NCBI GenBank assembly: GCA_013286305.1
Contig: JABDFW010000004.1
Span: forward strand, 1 to 64,000
DNA length: 64,000 bases
Reading direction: 5' to 3'
From: Bacteroidota bacterium
GTDB taxonomy: Bacteria > Bacteroidota > Bacteroidia > Chitinophagales > Chitinophagaceae
Positions 49,855-61,142 of this stretch are shown piece by piece. Position 1 is the first letter of the stretch; every line of letters begins with the position of its first letter. The notes under the pieces were generated by a model. That model searched no databases and was not told the DNA's origin. It was given only the letters and a program-made list of their open reading frames with translations. The position numbers were made by a program, and so were the translations under genes.

Positions 49855-51171
49855 TTAGTTGAAAAAGGGTGTTCCGGTGTAATAATTAATATCTTCCAGC
49901 GCGCTTATCCTGTTAAACTTAATTGAGTTTTGCTGAAGGATATTTTGTTTATACGAATCGTAAAAATCAAGAAAATCTAAAAGCCCCAGGTTTCTTCTTT
50001 GGTAATTTATCAAAACCTCGTGCATCAATCTTTCAAAATCGCCGGCAAATTTTGGGTCTATATTTTTATAAAGCCTGTCTTCGGCAAAGGCCTTCTCCAG
50101 CGCCCTCGCTACGTTTTGCTCTACGGTTGCCTGTGTGCTTTTTTGAATTAAGCCGGTATTTTCAATGGTAGCCCTTGCCGCTTTAATATTACCCTGGTTA
50201 CGGTTAAAAAAAGGAAGGTCAATTGACGCGCCTACACTGTTAAAATTATGCGCATAGCTTCCCTGCTCATCATACGATAATGCAAGGGTAAGGTCAGGCA
50301 CTGCTAAAGCTTTCTGGTAATTGTAGTTTAGCTCACTGATGCTTGCGTTTGTTATGGCAATCTGCAGGTCGGTTCTGTTATGATAAGCGGAATCCATCAG
50401 TGTGGATAGTGCATACTTACCGGGATCAAGGCTTTCAATTGCAGCGGAATCTGCCAGGGGGTCAATATAATTAACCGGTTTAGCCTGTAATATCAATTTC
50501 AATTCGGCTTGCTGGTCGTTCACCTGGTTCAACAGGTCATTATATTCACTTTGCAGGCTGTACAATTGCGCTTTTACACGCACCACTTCTTTCTCCGAAA
50601 TATAACCCTTGCCCTGTAATTGGTTGTAAGCATTTATTACAACCTGCAATGAGTTTATTTCTTCGTTATACACTTTTGCGGATTGTTGTAAATAATAGAT
50701 ATTATAAAAATCCGTTCTCAGCGTATATTTTAAAGTTCTCAGCAGGTCAAAGAATTGATATTCGGTCAGTGTAACATTGGCTTGTGCTATTTTAATTTGT
50801 TTATTCCTTTTTCCTGCCAATAAAATAAGCTGTGATACATTACCTGCATTTTCGCTGTGTGAAAAGAAATTGGAATGAGGGTATTGCGAATTGGGGTCAT
50901 TTATGGGTATAACCGGGCCTCTTTCGTATGCGAAATTTGGATTGGGGTACAGCCTTGCCTGTATAACCTCTGCCTTTGCTGAATCAATACTGTACCGCTG
51001 GGCTAATAATTGAAAGTTGTTTTGTAAAAACATGCTTTCAGCGCTGTTGAGGGTTAAGTGAAGGGTGTCTGTTTGAAATTGCGGCGCCTGTGTTTGCGCT
51101 TTTGCCAAACCAAACACAAGCTGCAATAAACAAACTATAATTACTTTTACAGATCGCATATATAAATTCAT
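49855..51171 (-). CDS. TolC-family outer membrane efflux protein
   Basis: 438 aa: ARLYPNPNFAYERGP, PDLTLALSYDEQGSYAHNFNSVGASIDLPFFNRNQGNIKAARATIE. Confidence 0.92.
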   Translation of the reverse strand: MNLYMRSVKVIIVCLLQLVFGLAKAQTQAPQFQTDTLHLTLNSAESMFLQNNFQLLAQRYSIDSAKAEVIQARLYPNPNFAYERGPVIPINDPNSQYPHSNFFSHSENAGNVSQLILLAGKRNKQIKIAQANVTLTEYQFFDLLRTLKYTLRTDFYNIYYLQQSAKVYNEEINSLQVVINAYNQLQGKGYISEKEVVRVKAQLYSLQSEYNDLLNQVNDQQAELKLILQAKPVNYIDPLADSAAIESLDPGKYALSTLMDSAYHNRTDLQIAITNASISELNYNYQKALAVPDLTLALSYDEQGSYAHNFNSVGASIDLPFFNRNQGNIKAARATIENTGLIQKSTQATVEQNVARALEKAFAEDRLYKNIDPKFAGDFERLMHEVLINYQRRNLGLLDFLDFYDSYKQNILQQNSIKFNRISALEDINYYTGTPFFN

Positions 51172-51275
51172 ATTTTTAAAATAAATAATAGCCAGGGCAT
51201 AACTATATTAATAATAAAATAATCGTAACAAACCGGTCAATTCAACCTTTTTAATAAAATGTATTAGCCGGTATT

Positions 51276-51665
51276 TTAAGCTTTGGGAGGAGGGGGGATG
51301 ATCTTACTTGAGAAAAGATATTTATATTCTTCTTTTAAAGGCGTTTGTGTGGATGAAGATGAGCAATAGGACGGGGCATCACAGATTCTTCCGAAGTTGA
51401 TGATCTTAATACAAATATGCTTCATTTGATGCGAGAAGTTGTTGTGATTGTGTACGCCATTTTCAGGGAAAGCGTCTTTGTGGTCAAGCATTATCTCCGC
51501 CACATATTCAATCAAAAAATCTATCTGGTTATATTCACCAATGATCTTCTGGTTATTGCTGGCTGCAAGTACATCAATATCGCCGCTATACACACTTAAA
51601 TTAAGTATTTGCAGCGCTACTATAAGTATTATAAACCGGGACAAATATGTACGTATGGTTTTCAC
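51276..51665 (-). CDS. Small hypothetical protein at head of the efflux operon
   Basis: 129 aa: N-terminal hydrophobic segment, NGVHNHNNFSHQMKHICIKI, terminal PPPPKA. Confidence 0.65.
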   Translation of the reverse strand: MKTIRTYLSRFIILIVALQILNLSVYSGDIDVLAASNNQKIIGEYNQIDFLIEYVAEIMLDHKDAFPENGVHNHNNFSHQMKHICIKIINFGRICDAPSYCSSSSTQTPLKEEYKYLFSSKIIPPPPKA

Positions 51666-51793
51666 TATTGTTAAAAATCGGTTTGCAAAGTTATTACTTA
51701 CAGGTTTTAAGTTATGTTAAAAGCAATATTTTATTTTTAATTAATATTTGTGCTTTTGCGGGCCTGCACTGGCTTTTTTATGAATATAAATAC

Positions 51794-51823
51794 AAAACCC
51801 CCCGCCTCGCAGGCGGGGGGTTT
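51794..51823 (-). terminator. Terminator of secDF
   Basis: AAACCCCCCGCC-TCGCA-GGCGGGGGGTTT. Confidence 0.8.
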
Positions 51824-51841
51824 GCACGTTTAATAGTTATT

Positions 51842-54800
51842 TTATCTTCTGATAGATTCTGTTTTCCTTGCAGTATCAGTGCTTCCCAAAGGCTTGCTGC
51901 GGGCAAAGTCAACAAGTATGGGCGCTGCCACAAAAATGGATGAATAAGTACCGGTGATCACCCCTACCAGCATGGCGAATGCAAAGCCTCTCGTTACCTC
52001 GCCGCCAAAAATAAAGAGGATAAGTATGGTCAGGAATACGGTTAAGGATGTCATTACCGTACGGCTTAAAGTTTGGTTAATGGCCTTGTTAATGATGGCT
52101 TCTTTGCTTTCGCCCTTCATCAGCCTTACATCTTCACGAATACGGTCATACACAATTACCGTATCGTTCATCGAGAAACCAATTACCGTTAGCACCGCGG
52201 CAATAAAATACTGGTCTATTTGCAATGGGAACGGCACAATGCTTTTGCAAAAACTAAACACTGCCAATATTACAAATACGTCGTGAAAAAGCGATACAAT
52301 GGTGCCTAAAGAATACCTCCAGTCGCGGAAACGTATAAAAATGTACAGGCAAATAATTACAATGGCTATTATACCTGCTTTTACTGCGCCACTTTTAAGT
52401 TCGCTTGAAATAGATGGCTCCACTGTTTGCGACCCCTGGTAATATTTTGATTGAAACTCTTTATAACTGATCGTTTGCGGGATGAATGAATATTGCTGCA
52501 GCCCTTTAAATAAAGTTGTTTCTACCACCGAATCAATATTGTTGCCCCCGTCATTTATTTTGTACGATGTGGTAATATTTAGCTCGTTACCTGTGCCTAC
52601 TGTTTTAATGGTAGGGTATTCTTTAAATACATTCTTCAATTGATTCCCAAGGTTTTCTGTATTCACCTTATACATAAAATCTATGGAGTAGCTGCGGCCT
52701 CCTTTAAACTCAACCCCTTCATCAAAACCATGTATCATCGCGCCTATGCCTAAGCACAGCACTACTGCTGAAATACCATAAGCTATTTTTCTGTATTCGA
52801 TAAATTTAAAGGCAGAGTGCTTGAATATACGGCGCGAAATACCGGTAAAATATTCAAAGTGGCGTTGTTTGCTTGTATAAATATCAGTGATAAGGCGCGA
52901 TATAAGAATGCCGCAGAACAAGCTTAGCGATATACCCAGCATTTGCGTAGTGGCAAAACCAAGTACAGGGCCAAGGCCAAAAATAAAGAGTATGGCTGCG
53001 GTTAAAAACGTGGTAACGTGCGCATCCAATACCGGCGCATAAGAGCGTTTGTAACCATCTGACACAGCCGTTAAATATCCCTTTCCTTTGCTTAATTCTT
53101 CTTTTATCCTTTCAAAAATAATTACGTTGGTGTCCACCGCCATGCCTATGGTTAACACCAAACCTGCAATACCCGGTGCCGTTAACATAAAGCCCAAAGC
53201 GCTTAAAATGCCTATGGTAAATAACAGGTTAAGTATTAAGGCAGCATTTGCTACCCAGCCTGCTGTATTATAGTAAATAAGCATTAAAGCAAAAATTACT
53301 ACAAAGGCGATAAGGAAAGACAACCCGCCTGCATTAATGGTTTTTATACCTAATGTTGGGCCAACTATTTGCTGGGCAGTTATCCTTGCAGGGGCCGGCA
53401 GCTTACCAGATTCCAGAATGTCAGCAAGGTCCTGGGTTTGTTTAGTAGTAAAACTTCCTTCTATTTCTGATGAACCGTTAGGTATTGGATTAATTACATT
53501 AGGCGCAGTATATACAACATTGTCCAGAACAATGGCTATTGGTTTCCCAACATTTTTAGTGGTCATGTCAGCCCACAGGGTTGTGCCGGTTGCATCCATT
53601 TCCATTTTAATGATAGGCCCCTTTTCACCAAAATCTGCATATGCCCTGCTTATATGATCGCCTTCCAGTTTGGCTGCACCATTTTCCAGGGTTTTTACCG
53701 CGTATAGATCAAGGTCGTTCTTTACTGCGTTTTTATCATCCGATTCCAGCGGGCCGTACAAAAACATCAGATCGCCGGGAAATTTGTTCTTAACTATATC
53801 CATGTTCAGGTACTGGTTTATTAAACCGGTATCCTTTATTCTTACAACACCAATAGCAGCCCTGTAATCTGCTGCACCGGTTTGTTTATCCTGCCTGCCC
53901 TGGTCAAAAGATATCAGTTTTTGCAACGGGTATTGATTAGCTTTTATTATAGTGGAATCAACAACCTTTGCAATGGTTTTATTAGTTGTATCCGGCCTTT
54001 TTTTAGCTAATTTACCGGTGTTTGTTTTACTTGTGTCAACTGTAGGCTTGGTGGTATCCGCACTGGTTCCGTTCAAATAGTTGCTAAGCGCTTTTTCAGC
54101 GGCAACTATACCTTCATACACATCGGGCATTCTGTACACCTCAAAAAACTGGAGGTTAGCTGTAGCCTGCAGGTTATGCCTTATCCTGTCAGGGTCATTT
54201 GCGCCCGGCAATTCAACATTTATGATTGCTTTGGCCTTATCCCTGCTAATGGTAGCCGAGCTTAACCCAAAACGGTCAATCCTGTTATTCAATATTTTGT
54301 AGGTATTGTCATAAGCGGTGCTTGCCTGGTCGCTTAAATAAGTGAGCACCGAATTATCAGAATCAGTATATTTTACCCTGCCATTGCTTCGTGCAACAAA
54401 AAAGGTTGCCAGCGATACGCCGCTGTTAGCTTTTTTATATTCCTCACCAAATAAAGTGATGAGGTCGGCGCCGCTGTTAGCCTTTAATTTTACGGCATTG
54501 TTAAGCGCCCTGTTAAAGGCCGGGTCTTTTGAATTGTTGGCAAGTGAGCGTATCAAAGCATCCAAACCAACTTCCATTGTTACGCTCATACCACCCTGCA
54601 GGTCAAGGCCAAGCTGAAGCTCCTTATCACGGGCGTTGCGGTAAGTAGTTAAACCAAACGGGCCGATATTACTATCCAGGGTACTATCCACAAGCCGCTT
54701 ATACTTTAAACTTTTAAAGTCGTTAAGTGAATCCTGGTAGGCGCTCCGGAGCGCTTTATCGTTCGGGTACTTCTTTGCAGCAGAAGGATAATGAGCTTTA

Positions 54801-54928
54801 ACCCAACTGGTTGCTTTATCGTCAAGACTGCTTTCATGGCTGCGCGCGATCCATGTAAATGACAGTTGATACAGGCATATTAAAATAAGCGCAATCGCAA
54901 AAAAACGCACCAAACCTTTAAGTTGCAT
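51842..54928 (-). CDS. secDF: SecDF fusion protein translocase subunit
   Basis: KELQLGLDLQGGMSVTMEVGLD; GMAVDTNVIIFERIKEEL; GFSMNDTVIVYDRIRED. Confidence 0.96.
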   Translation of the reverse strand: MQLKGLVRFFAIALILICLYQLSFTWIARSHESSLDDKATSWVKAHYPSAAKKYPNDKALRSAYQDSLNDFKSLKYKRLVDSTLDSNIGPFGLTTYRNARDKELQLGLDLQGGMSVTMEVGLDALIRSLANNSKDPAFNRALNNAVKLKANSGADLITLFGEEYKKANSGVSLATFFVARSNGRVKYTDSDNSVLTYLSDQASTAYDNTYKILNNRIDRFGLSSATISRDKAKAIINVELPGANDPDRIRHNLQATANLQFFEVYRMPDVYEGIVAAEKALSNYLNGTSADTTKPTVDTSKTNTGKLAKKRPDTTNKTIAKVVDSTIIKANQYPLQKLISFDQGRQDKQTGAADYRAAIGVVRIKDTGLINQYLNMDIVKNKFPGDLMFLYGPLESDDKNAVKNDLDLYAVKTLENGAAKLEGDHISRAYADFGEKGPIIKMEMDATGTTLWADMTTKNVGKPIAIVLDNVVYTAPNVINPIPNGSSEIEGSFTTKQTQDLADILESGKLPAPARITAQQIVGPTLGIKTINAGGLSFLIAFVVIFALMLIYYNTAGWVANAALILNLLFTIGILSALGFMLTAPGIAGLVLTIGMAVDTNVIIFERIKEELSKGKGYLTAVSDGYKRSYAPVLDAHVTTFLTAAILFIFGLGPVLGFATTQMLGISLSLFCGILISRLITDIYTSKQRHFEYFTGISRRIFKHSAFKFIEYRKIAYGISAVVLCLGIGAMIHGFDEGVEFKGGRSYSIDFMYKVNTENLGNQLKNVFKEYPTIKTVGTGNELNITTSYKINDGGNNIDSVVETTLFKGLQQYSFIPQTISYKEFQSKYYQGSQTVEPSISSELKSGAVKAGIIAIVIICLYIFIRFRDWRYSLGTIVSLFHDVFVILAVFSFCKSIVPFPLQIDQYFIAAVLTVIGFSMNDTVIVYDRIREDVRLMKGESKEAIINKAINQTLSRTVMTSLTVFLTILILFIFGGEVTRGFAFAMLVGVITGTYSSIFVAAPILVDFARSKPLGSTDTARKTESIRR

Positions 54929-55000
54929 ACTGGAAAGGGTTTACCTAATTTTAGTGAGCGGCAAAGATAGGGGAATTGACATTTAAAATATATGGATAAA

Positions 55001-55034
55001 AAAATACCGGGAAAACAGTTGTTCCCGGTATTTT
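55001..55034 (-). terminator. Terminator of the FKBP gene
   Basis: AAAATACCGGGAA-AACAGTTG-TTCCCGGTATTTT. Confidence 0.75.
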
Positions 55035-55051
55035 CTTTGAGGAAAAATAGT

Positions 55052-55528
55052 TTATTCAATGGCCGTTATAATTACATCATAAGATACAACCGAGTTAGAA
55101 GGTACTACCGTACCTGCCCCCGTGCAGCCGTAAGCCAGTGAAGATGGTATTACCATCTCTATATGTGTATTTAACTTAAGATAACTGTCCATTAACTGAA
55201 AACCCTCGATCAAACCAGATATGGCCTGCTGTGCGGCGCCACTGCCTAATATTGTACCGTTTAACAAAGTGGCCGTATAAGTAAAATTTATTACTGATGC
55301 TGATGTTGCAGAAACGCCGGTACCGGTATCGGTTATATGGTAATAAACGCCGCTTACATCCCTTTTAAAAGTAACGCTGTCCTTATTACAAAAAGTTTGT
55401 ATTGCAGGGTCTTCCGAAGTAGTATCAACATTTGTACAGGTAGTGGTGGTACCCGTATTAGTAGTACCCTTAACACAAGCGATCAATATTACAGATACTA
55501 CAATTGCAAATGCCAGAAATTTTTTCAT
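55052..55528 (-). CDS. FKBP-type peptidyl-prolyl isomerase-like lipoprotein
   Basis: VINFTYTATLLNGTILGSGAAQQAISGLIEGFQLMDSYLKLNTHIEMVIPSSLAYGCTGAG. Confidence 0.88.
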   Translation of the reverse strand: MKKFLAFAIVVSVILIACVKGTTNTGTTTTCTNVDTTSEDPAIQTFCNKDSVTFKRDVSGVYYHITDTGTGVSATSASVINFTYTATLLNGTILGSGAAQQAISGLIEGFQLMDSYLKLNTHIEMVIPSSLAYGCTGAGTVVPSNSVVSYDVIITAIE

Positions 55529-55590
55529 GCTTTTTTTGGTTTTTATTATAAATGACTACGAAAAATATTAAATCGTTGCTTGATTTTTGT

Positions 55591-55902
55591 TTAACTGTCT
55601 CTTTTTTTTACTATTAACTCTTTATACCGCTGTTCATTTGCCTCCCATTTGTATCTTTTGTAAAAAATTCCGGTAAAAACGGCAATTGCTGCAATAGCTA
55701 TTAAAAGTATATATGGGCTTGACTGGGCATAGGCAACCATATTAGCCCTTTGGTACCATCCCGACTCCAGCATAATAACTATTCCTATACCCAATAATAA
55801 GCCAAAAGGTAACCCAAAAAAAATCTGCCTGAATATGTTTTTTTCCCTTTCCCTGTTTTGTGCCCAGTAGTCAAGGAACTTGTTTTCTTCCGGTGAAAGC
55901 AT
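55591..55902 (-). CDS. Hypothetical two-TM protein
   Basis: 103 aa with two hydrophobic segments. Confidence 0.65.
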   Translation of the reverse strand: MLSPEENKFLDYWAQNREREKNIFRQIFFGLPFGLLLGIGIVIMLESGWYQRANMVAYAQSSPYILLIAIAAIAVFTGIFYKRYKWEANEQRYKELIVKKRDS

Positions 55903-55994
55903 TTTTAGAAGGGATTATTAATTTATAAACGTTATTTATAAAAATTTATGCAGCATTTAGCTTTAATTACTACTTTTCGTGTCAAATTACAAAA

Positions 55995-56861
55995 GTGAGT
56001 AAATACGATCAATACCTTAAAGAATTTTTGCTAAAGAATCGTGAATTATCTGTTGAGAAAATTGGAACCTTCGTATTAACTAACCCCGGCGCAGATGAAA
56101 AAGTGATACATCCCCAGTTTATAGGTTTTCAATTTAACAGGAAGGCTGAGACCGATGAAGCGTTAATAGATTTTATTGTTGCCGAAACCGGCAAAAGCAA
56201 AACTTTAATAAGTTCAGACCTGGGTTCGCTTTTTGAAGATATACGGCAATATGCTAATCTTGGTAAAGTATATTCTTTCGCAAACCTCGGTATGATCTCA
56301 TTAAACAGGCTGGGCGAATACGAATTTGTTGCAGGCCATGGCAATATTTCAGTTTCTGATGCGGGGCCTGGTACTAAAGTGGTAACTGAGGGAAGCAGCA
56401 AACAGCAGGCAAGCCGCAATGTAGTGATATTTATAGCGTTTTTAATTGTTATACTTATTGCCGGGGCATTAGGATGGGGTATTTATAAATATATTGGACA
56501 GAAAAAAACCGATACTGTGCAGGCCGACACGCCGGCAAATAAAATTGATACCAATGCTGTACAAAACAAGCCTGATACTGCAGCAATAACGCAAAAACAG
56601 CCGGCAACCATAAAAGGCATGCCAACAGACAGCAGTTATTTTAAATTTATTTTTGAAACAACCGAAAACAGGGCCAGGGCTTACAGGCGGTTTGATACGC
56701 TGAGAAGTTACAAAGACCCTGTAAAGATAGACAGCATAAAAAGCGATTCCAGCATGATCTACCACCTGTATATCGGGGCAAAGATAGCAGTGCGCGACAC
56801 TGCATATGTAAGAGATTCCATCCAAAAATATTTTCAGCGTACCATAAAAATTGAACATTAA
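55995..56861 (+). CDS. Membrane protein with N-terminal HU-like (CCDC81-type) region
   Basis: MSKYDQYLKEFLLKNRELSVEKIGTFVLTNPG..., TM NVVIFIAFLIVILIAGALGWGIYKYIG, SPOR-like tail. Confidence 0.55.
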   Translation: MSKYDQYLKEFLLKNRELSVEKIGTFVLTNPGADEKVIHPQFIGFQFNRKAETDEALIDFIVAETGKSKTLISSDLGSLFEDIRQYANLGKVYSFANLGMISLNRLGEYEFVAGHGNISVSDAGPGTKVVTEGSSKQQASRNVVIFIAFLIVILIAGALGWGIYKYIGQKKTDTVQADTPANKIDTNAVQNKPDTAAITQKQPATIKGMPTDSSYFKFIFETTENRARAYRRFDTLRSYKDPVKIDSIKSDSSMIYHLYIGAKIAVRDTAYVRDSIQKYFQRTIKIEH

Positions 56862-56891
56862 TTTCTTGGGTACTAACCAAAACCACGCCGT

Positions 56892-57602
56892 ATGAAAGTT
56901 GCCACTGCCCTTATTATAACCTTTTTTTGGGTTATTTTATTTGTTGATTGCATTTTAATATTAAATCAATATAACGAGTACCGGGTTTATACAAAACCCC
57001 TGCTTGTGCCATTGCTGTATATTTTAATGGCGGTTCAAACAGTTAATACAACCCACAGGAGATCAAAATTTTTTATCGGGATCGCCTTATTGGGTTGTTT
57101 TGCGGGGGACCTGTTTCTTTTAAAGGGAGATCAATATTCTTATTTTGTTGCCGGGCTTACCAGTTTTTTAGTGGCACATATTTTTTTCAGTATCTTTTTT
57201 TACAGGCTAAAGCCATTTACCAGAAAAAGAACTGCGTTTATAGTAATCATATCCTGTTTAACCGTTGGTTATTTTGTTTTGTTTTTAACAGCGATGTGGA
57301 CAAAAATCCAGGATCAAAACCTGGCTTTGCCTATAATGATCTATTCACCCGTTATAGGTTTTATGGCCCTTACAGCTATATATACTATTACGGGCAGAAG
57401 AGTACGAAGGCTGGCTATGCGGAATTTTATTCCGGGAGCTATCCTGTTTGTTATTTCAGATTCGCTGTTAGCCATAAGCAAATTATACAGCGCTTTTTTA
57501 AAAGATGATATAATGCTGCTGCTAAATATACTGGTAATGGTAACCTATGGCCTGGCTGTGTTTCTTATTGTTACAGGCGCTACCCGTTTTATAAAACGAT
57601 AA
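56892..57602 (+). CDS. Lysoplasmalogenase/YhhN-TMEM86-like membrane protein
   Basis: 236 aa multi-TM: KPLLVPLLYILMAVQT...GCFAGDLFLL...GAILFVISDSLLAISKLY. Confidence 0.85.
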   Translation: MKVATALIITFFWVILFVDCILILNQYNEYRVYTKPLLVPLLYILMAVQTVNTTHRRSKFFIGIALLGCFAGDLFLLKGDQYSYFVAGLTSFLVAHIFFSIFFYRLKPFTRKRTAFIVIISCLTVGYFVLFLTAMWTKIQDQNLALPIMIYSPVIGFMALTAIYTITGRRVRRLAMRNFIPGAILFVISDSLLAISKLYSAFLKDDIMLLLNILVMVTYGLAVFLIVTGATRFIKR

Positions 57603-57639
57603 TTGTTACTACCAAAGGAGTTCGGGGTAAGGAATGCCG

Positions 57640-57780
57640 CAACCAATCCTGAAAGGATTGAATTTTAATAGCCCCGTATGAAATACGGGGTGAATAATAA
57701 AAAAGTGCGGTAAACCCGCCGCGGCGGGGTTTAATATTTTATGCCAACAGGCAGGTTGACCCCCTTCAGGGATACAACAA
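57640..57780. repeat. REP-like palindromes
   Basis: CAATCCTGAAAGGATTG, GCCCCGTATGAAATACGGGG, AAACCCGCCGCGGCGGGGTTT. Confidence 0.75.
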
Positions 57781-57907
57781 TTATAACATTTATAATTTAT
57801 TTCTTCTTTTCTTGTTCCGAACTTCTTTACAGCCAATAAAAAAAGTTCCCGCTAAAATAAATTAACGGAAACTTTTTTATTTTAAGCCTCAACAGGCAAT
57901 ATACTTA

Positions 57908-59569
<1,662 letters not shown>

Positions 59570-59608
59570 TTAGAATTTGAAAACCCGTTGTTAACACAAT
59601 GGAAATCC

Positions 59609-59911
59609 TTACTTGGTTTTCATTAAAATGTCGGATGCCCGCATGATCAAATAATCCTCACCTTCAATAGTTATCTCAGTGCCTGCGTACTTGCCATAAA
59701 GCACGGTATCGCCTATTTGTTGCTTAAGAGGAATGAGATTACCCGTTTGTTCTGCGTATTTGCCCGGGCCTACAGCAACAACGGTTCCCTTTTGGGGTTT
59801 TTCTTTTGCTGTGTCAGGGATGATTATACCACCCTTGGTTTTTTCTTCAGCGGGAGCTGGTTTAATAAGAACTCTATCATCATAAAGTTCACAATTTACC
59901 TGATTTGCCAT
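59609..59911 (-). CDS. groS: Co-chaperonin GroES
   Basis: [42 protein letters not shown]. Confidence 0.97.
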   Translation of the reverse strand: MANQVNCELYDDRVLIKPAPAEEKTKGGIIIPDTAKEKPQKGTVVAVGPGKYAEQTGNLIPLKQQIGDTVLYGKYAGTEITIEGEDYLIMRASDILMKTK

Positions 59912-60238
59912 AATGTGTATTGATTTTTTAGATAATGAACAGTTGAGTTTAACAACCGTGTGGTTAACTATTTCTGTGCCATAGGTTTAAAAAAAGCCAA
60001 AATTTCATTTTTATGCCTTTCAAAAATACCGGTAAGCATCGTTTGGCAGGCATTAAAAGGGGCACAAAGGAAAGGTTTTACAGCAGAGTGACAAAATTTC
60101 ATTCTAAAATTGGCAGAAAATTGTGGTTGTGATGCTGGATCAAATATTAGTTGAGGAGAATAAGGGATCCTGAAAAGTTTCCTTTCCAGGTTATATTTTA
60201 TTTATCTTACCGGTAATTTTCCCGCCAAAATTAATACG

Positions 60239-61063
60239 ATGAAGGTTCTTATAAGGCACTATCCCGCTATTGCCTATTTTGTAATCACATATATTATATC
60301 ATGGTCAGGCGCTTTTATATTGGTTGCCCCAAAATTATTGCACGGCGTACCAATAGGTAAAATGGATGGTATTATCATGTTCCCCATAATGCTTGCAGGC
60401 CCATTTTTCACAGGCATCATTTTAAACTATACGCTGGATGGCAAGGCAGGCCTTCGCGGGCTTTTTTCAAAAATGGGACGGGGCGGGGTTGGTTTTCGCT
60501 GGTATGCCCCTTTGCTTATACCCCCGGTTGTAATTATAGCTGTACTCTTATTCCTTTCAGCTTTTTTCTCACCCCATTTTGCACCTAACTTTTTCCTGCT
60601 GAGCATTTTATTTGGTATTCCCGCAGGTTTTTTTGAAGAAACCGGCTGGATGGGCTTTGCTTTCCCCAGGCTTAATTTGCGATACAGCGCCTTTAAAGCA
60701 AGCGTTATTTTGGGTATCTTTTGGGGTTTATGGCATTTACCGGTGATTGACTTTTTAGGCGCTGCCAGCCCGCATGGCGCATATTTAGTGCCTTTTTCCC
60801 TTTCTTTTATTGTATTAATGACCGCTATGCGTGTTTTAATTGCCTGGATATACACCAATACCAAAAGCATATTGCTGTGCCAGTTAATGCATGCCAGTTC
60901 AACCGGGTTCCTTGTTATGTTTGGGCCGCCGCATGTAAGCCCGGCACAGGAAACCTTATGGTATGCAGTTTATGCAGCCGCTTTATGGGCCATTGTATTG
61001 GTTATTAAAAAAATATATGGCCCCGGGCTGTATATTAAGCTGGTTAAAAAGGTACCGGCATGA
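60239..61063 (+). CDS. CPBP-family intramembrane protease-like protein
   Basis: GFFEETGWMGFAFPRL...GIFWGLWHLP...NTKSILLCQLMHAS. Confidence 0.88.
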   Translation: MKVLIRHYPAIAYFVITYIISWSGAFILVAPKLLHGVPIGKMDGIIMFPIMLAGPFFTGIILNYTLDGKAGLRGLFSKMGRGGVGFRWYAPLLIPPVVIIAVLLFLSAFFSPHFAPNFFLLSILFGIPAGFFEETGWMGFAFPRLNLRYSAFKASVILGIFWGLWHLPVIDFLGAASPHGAYLVPFSLSFIVLMTAMRVLIAWIYTNTKSILLCQLMHASSTGFLVMFGPPHVSPAQETLWYAVYAAALWAIVLVIKKIYGPGLYIKLVKKVPA

Positions 61064-61095
61064 ACGCTAAAGCGGGTGATGAAAATGATCATAAA

Positions 61096-61127
61096 AAACC
61101 GTCCCGCTTTAACAGGACGGTTTTTTT
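61096..61127. terminator. Bidirectional terminator between convergent genes
   Basis: AAAACCGTCC-CGCTTTAACA-GGACGGTTTTTTT. Confidence 0.85.
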
Positions 61128-61142
61128 GTAAAGCCTGGAAGA

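Noticed and set aside
59912-60000. CIRCE element (TTAGCACTC-N9-GAGTGCTAA) upstream of groES
   Set aside because: No matching inverted repeat visible in the leader.
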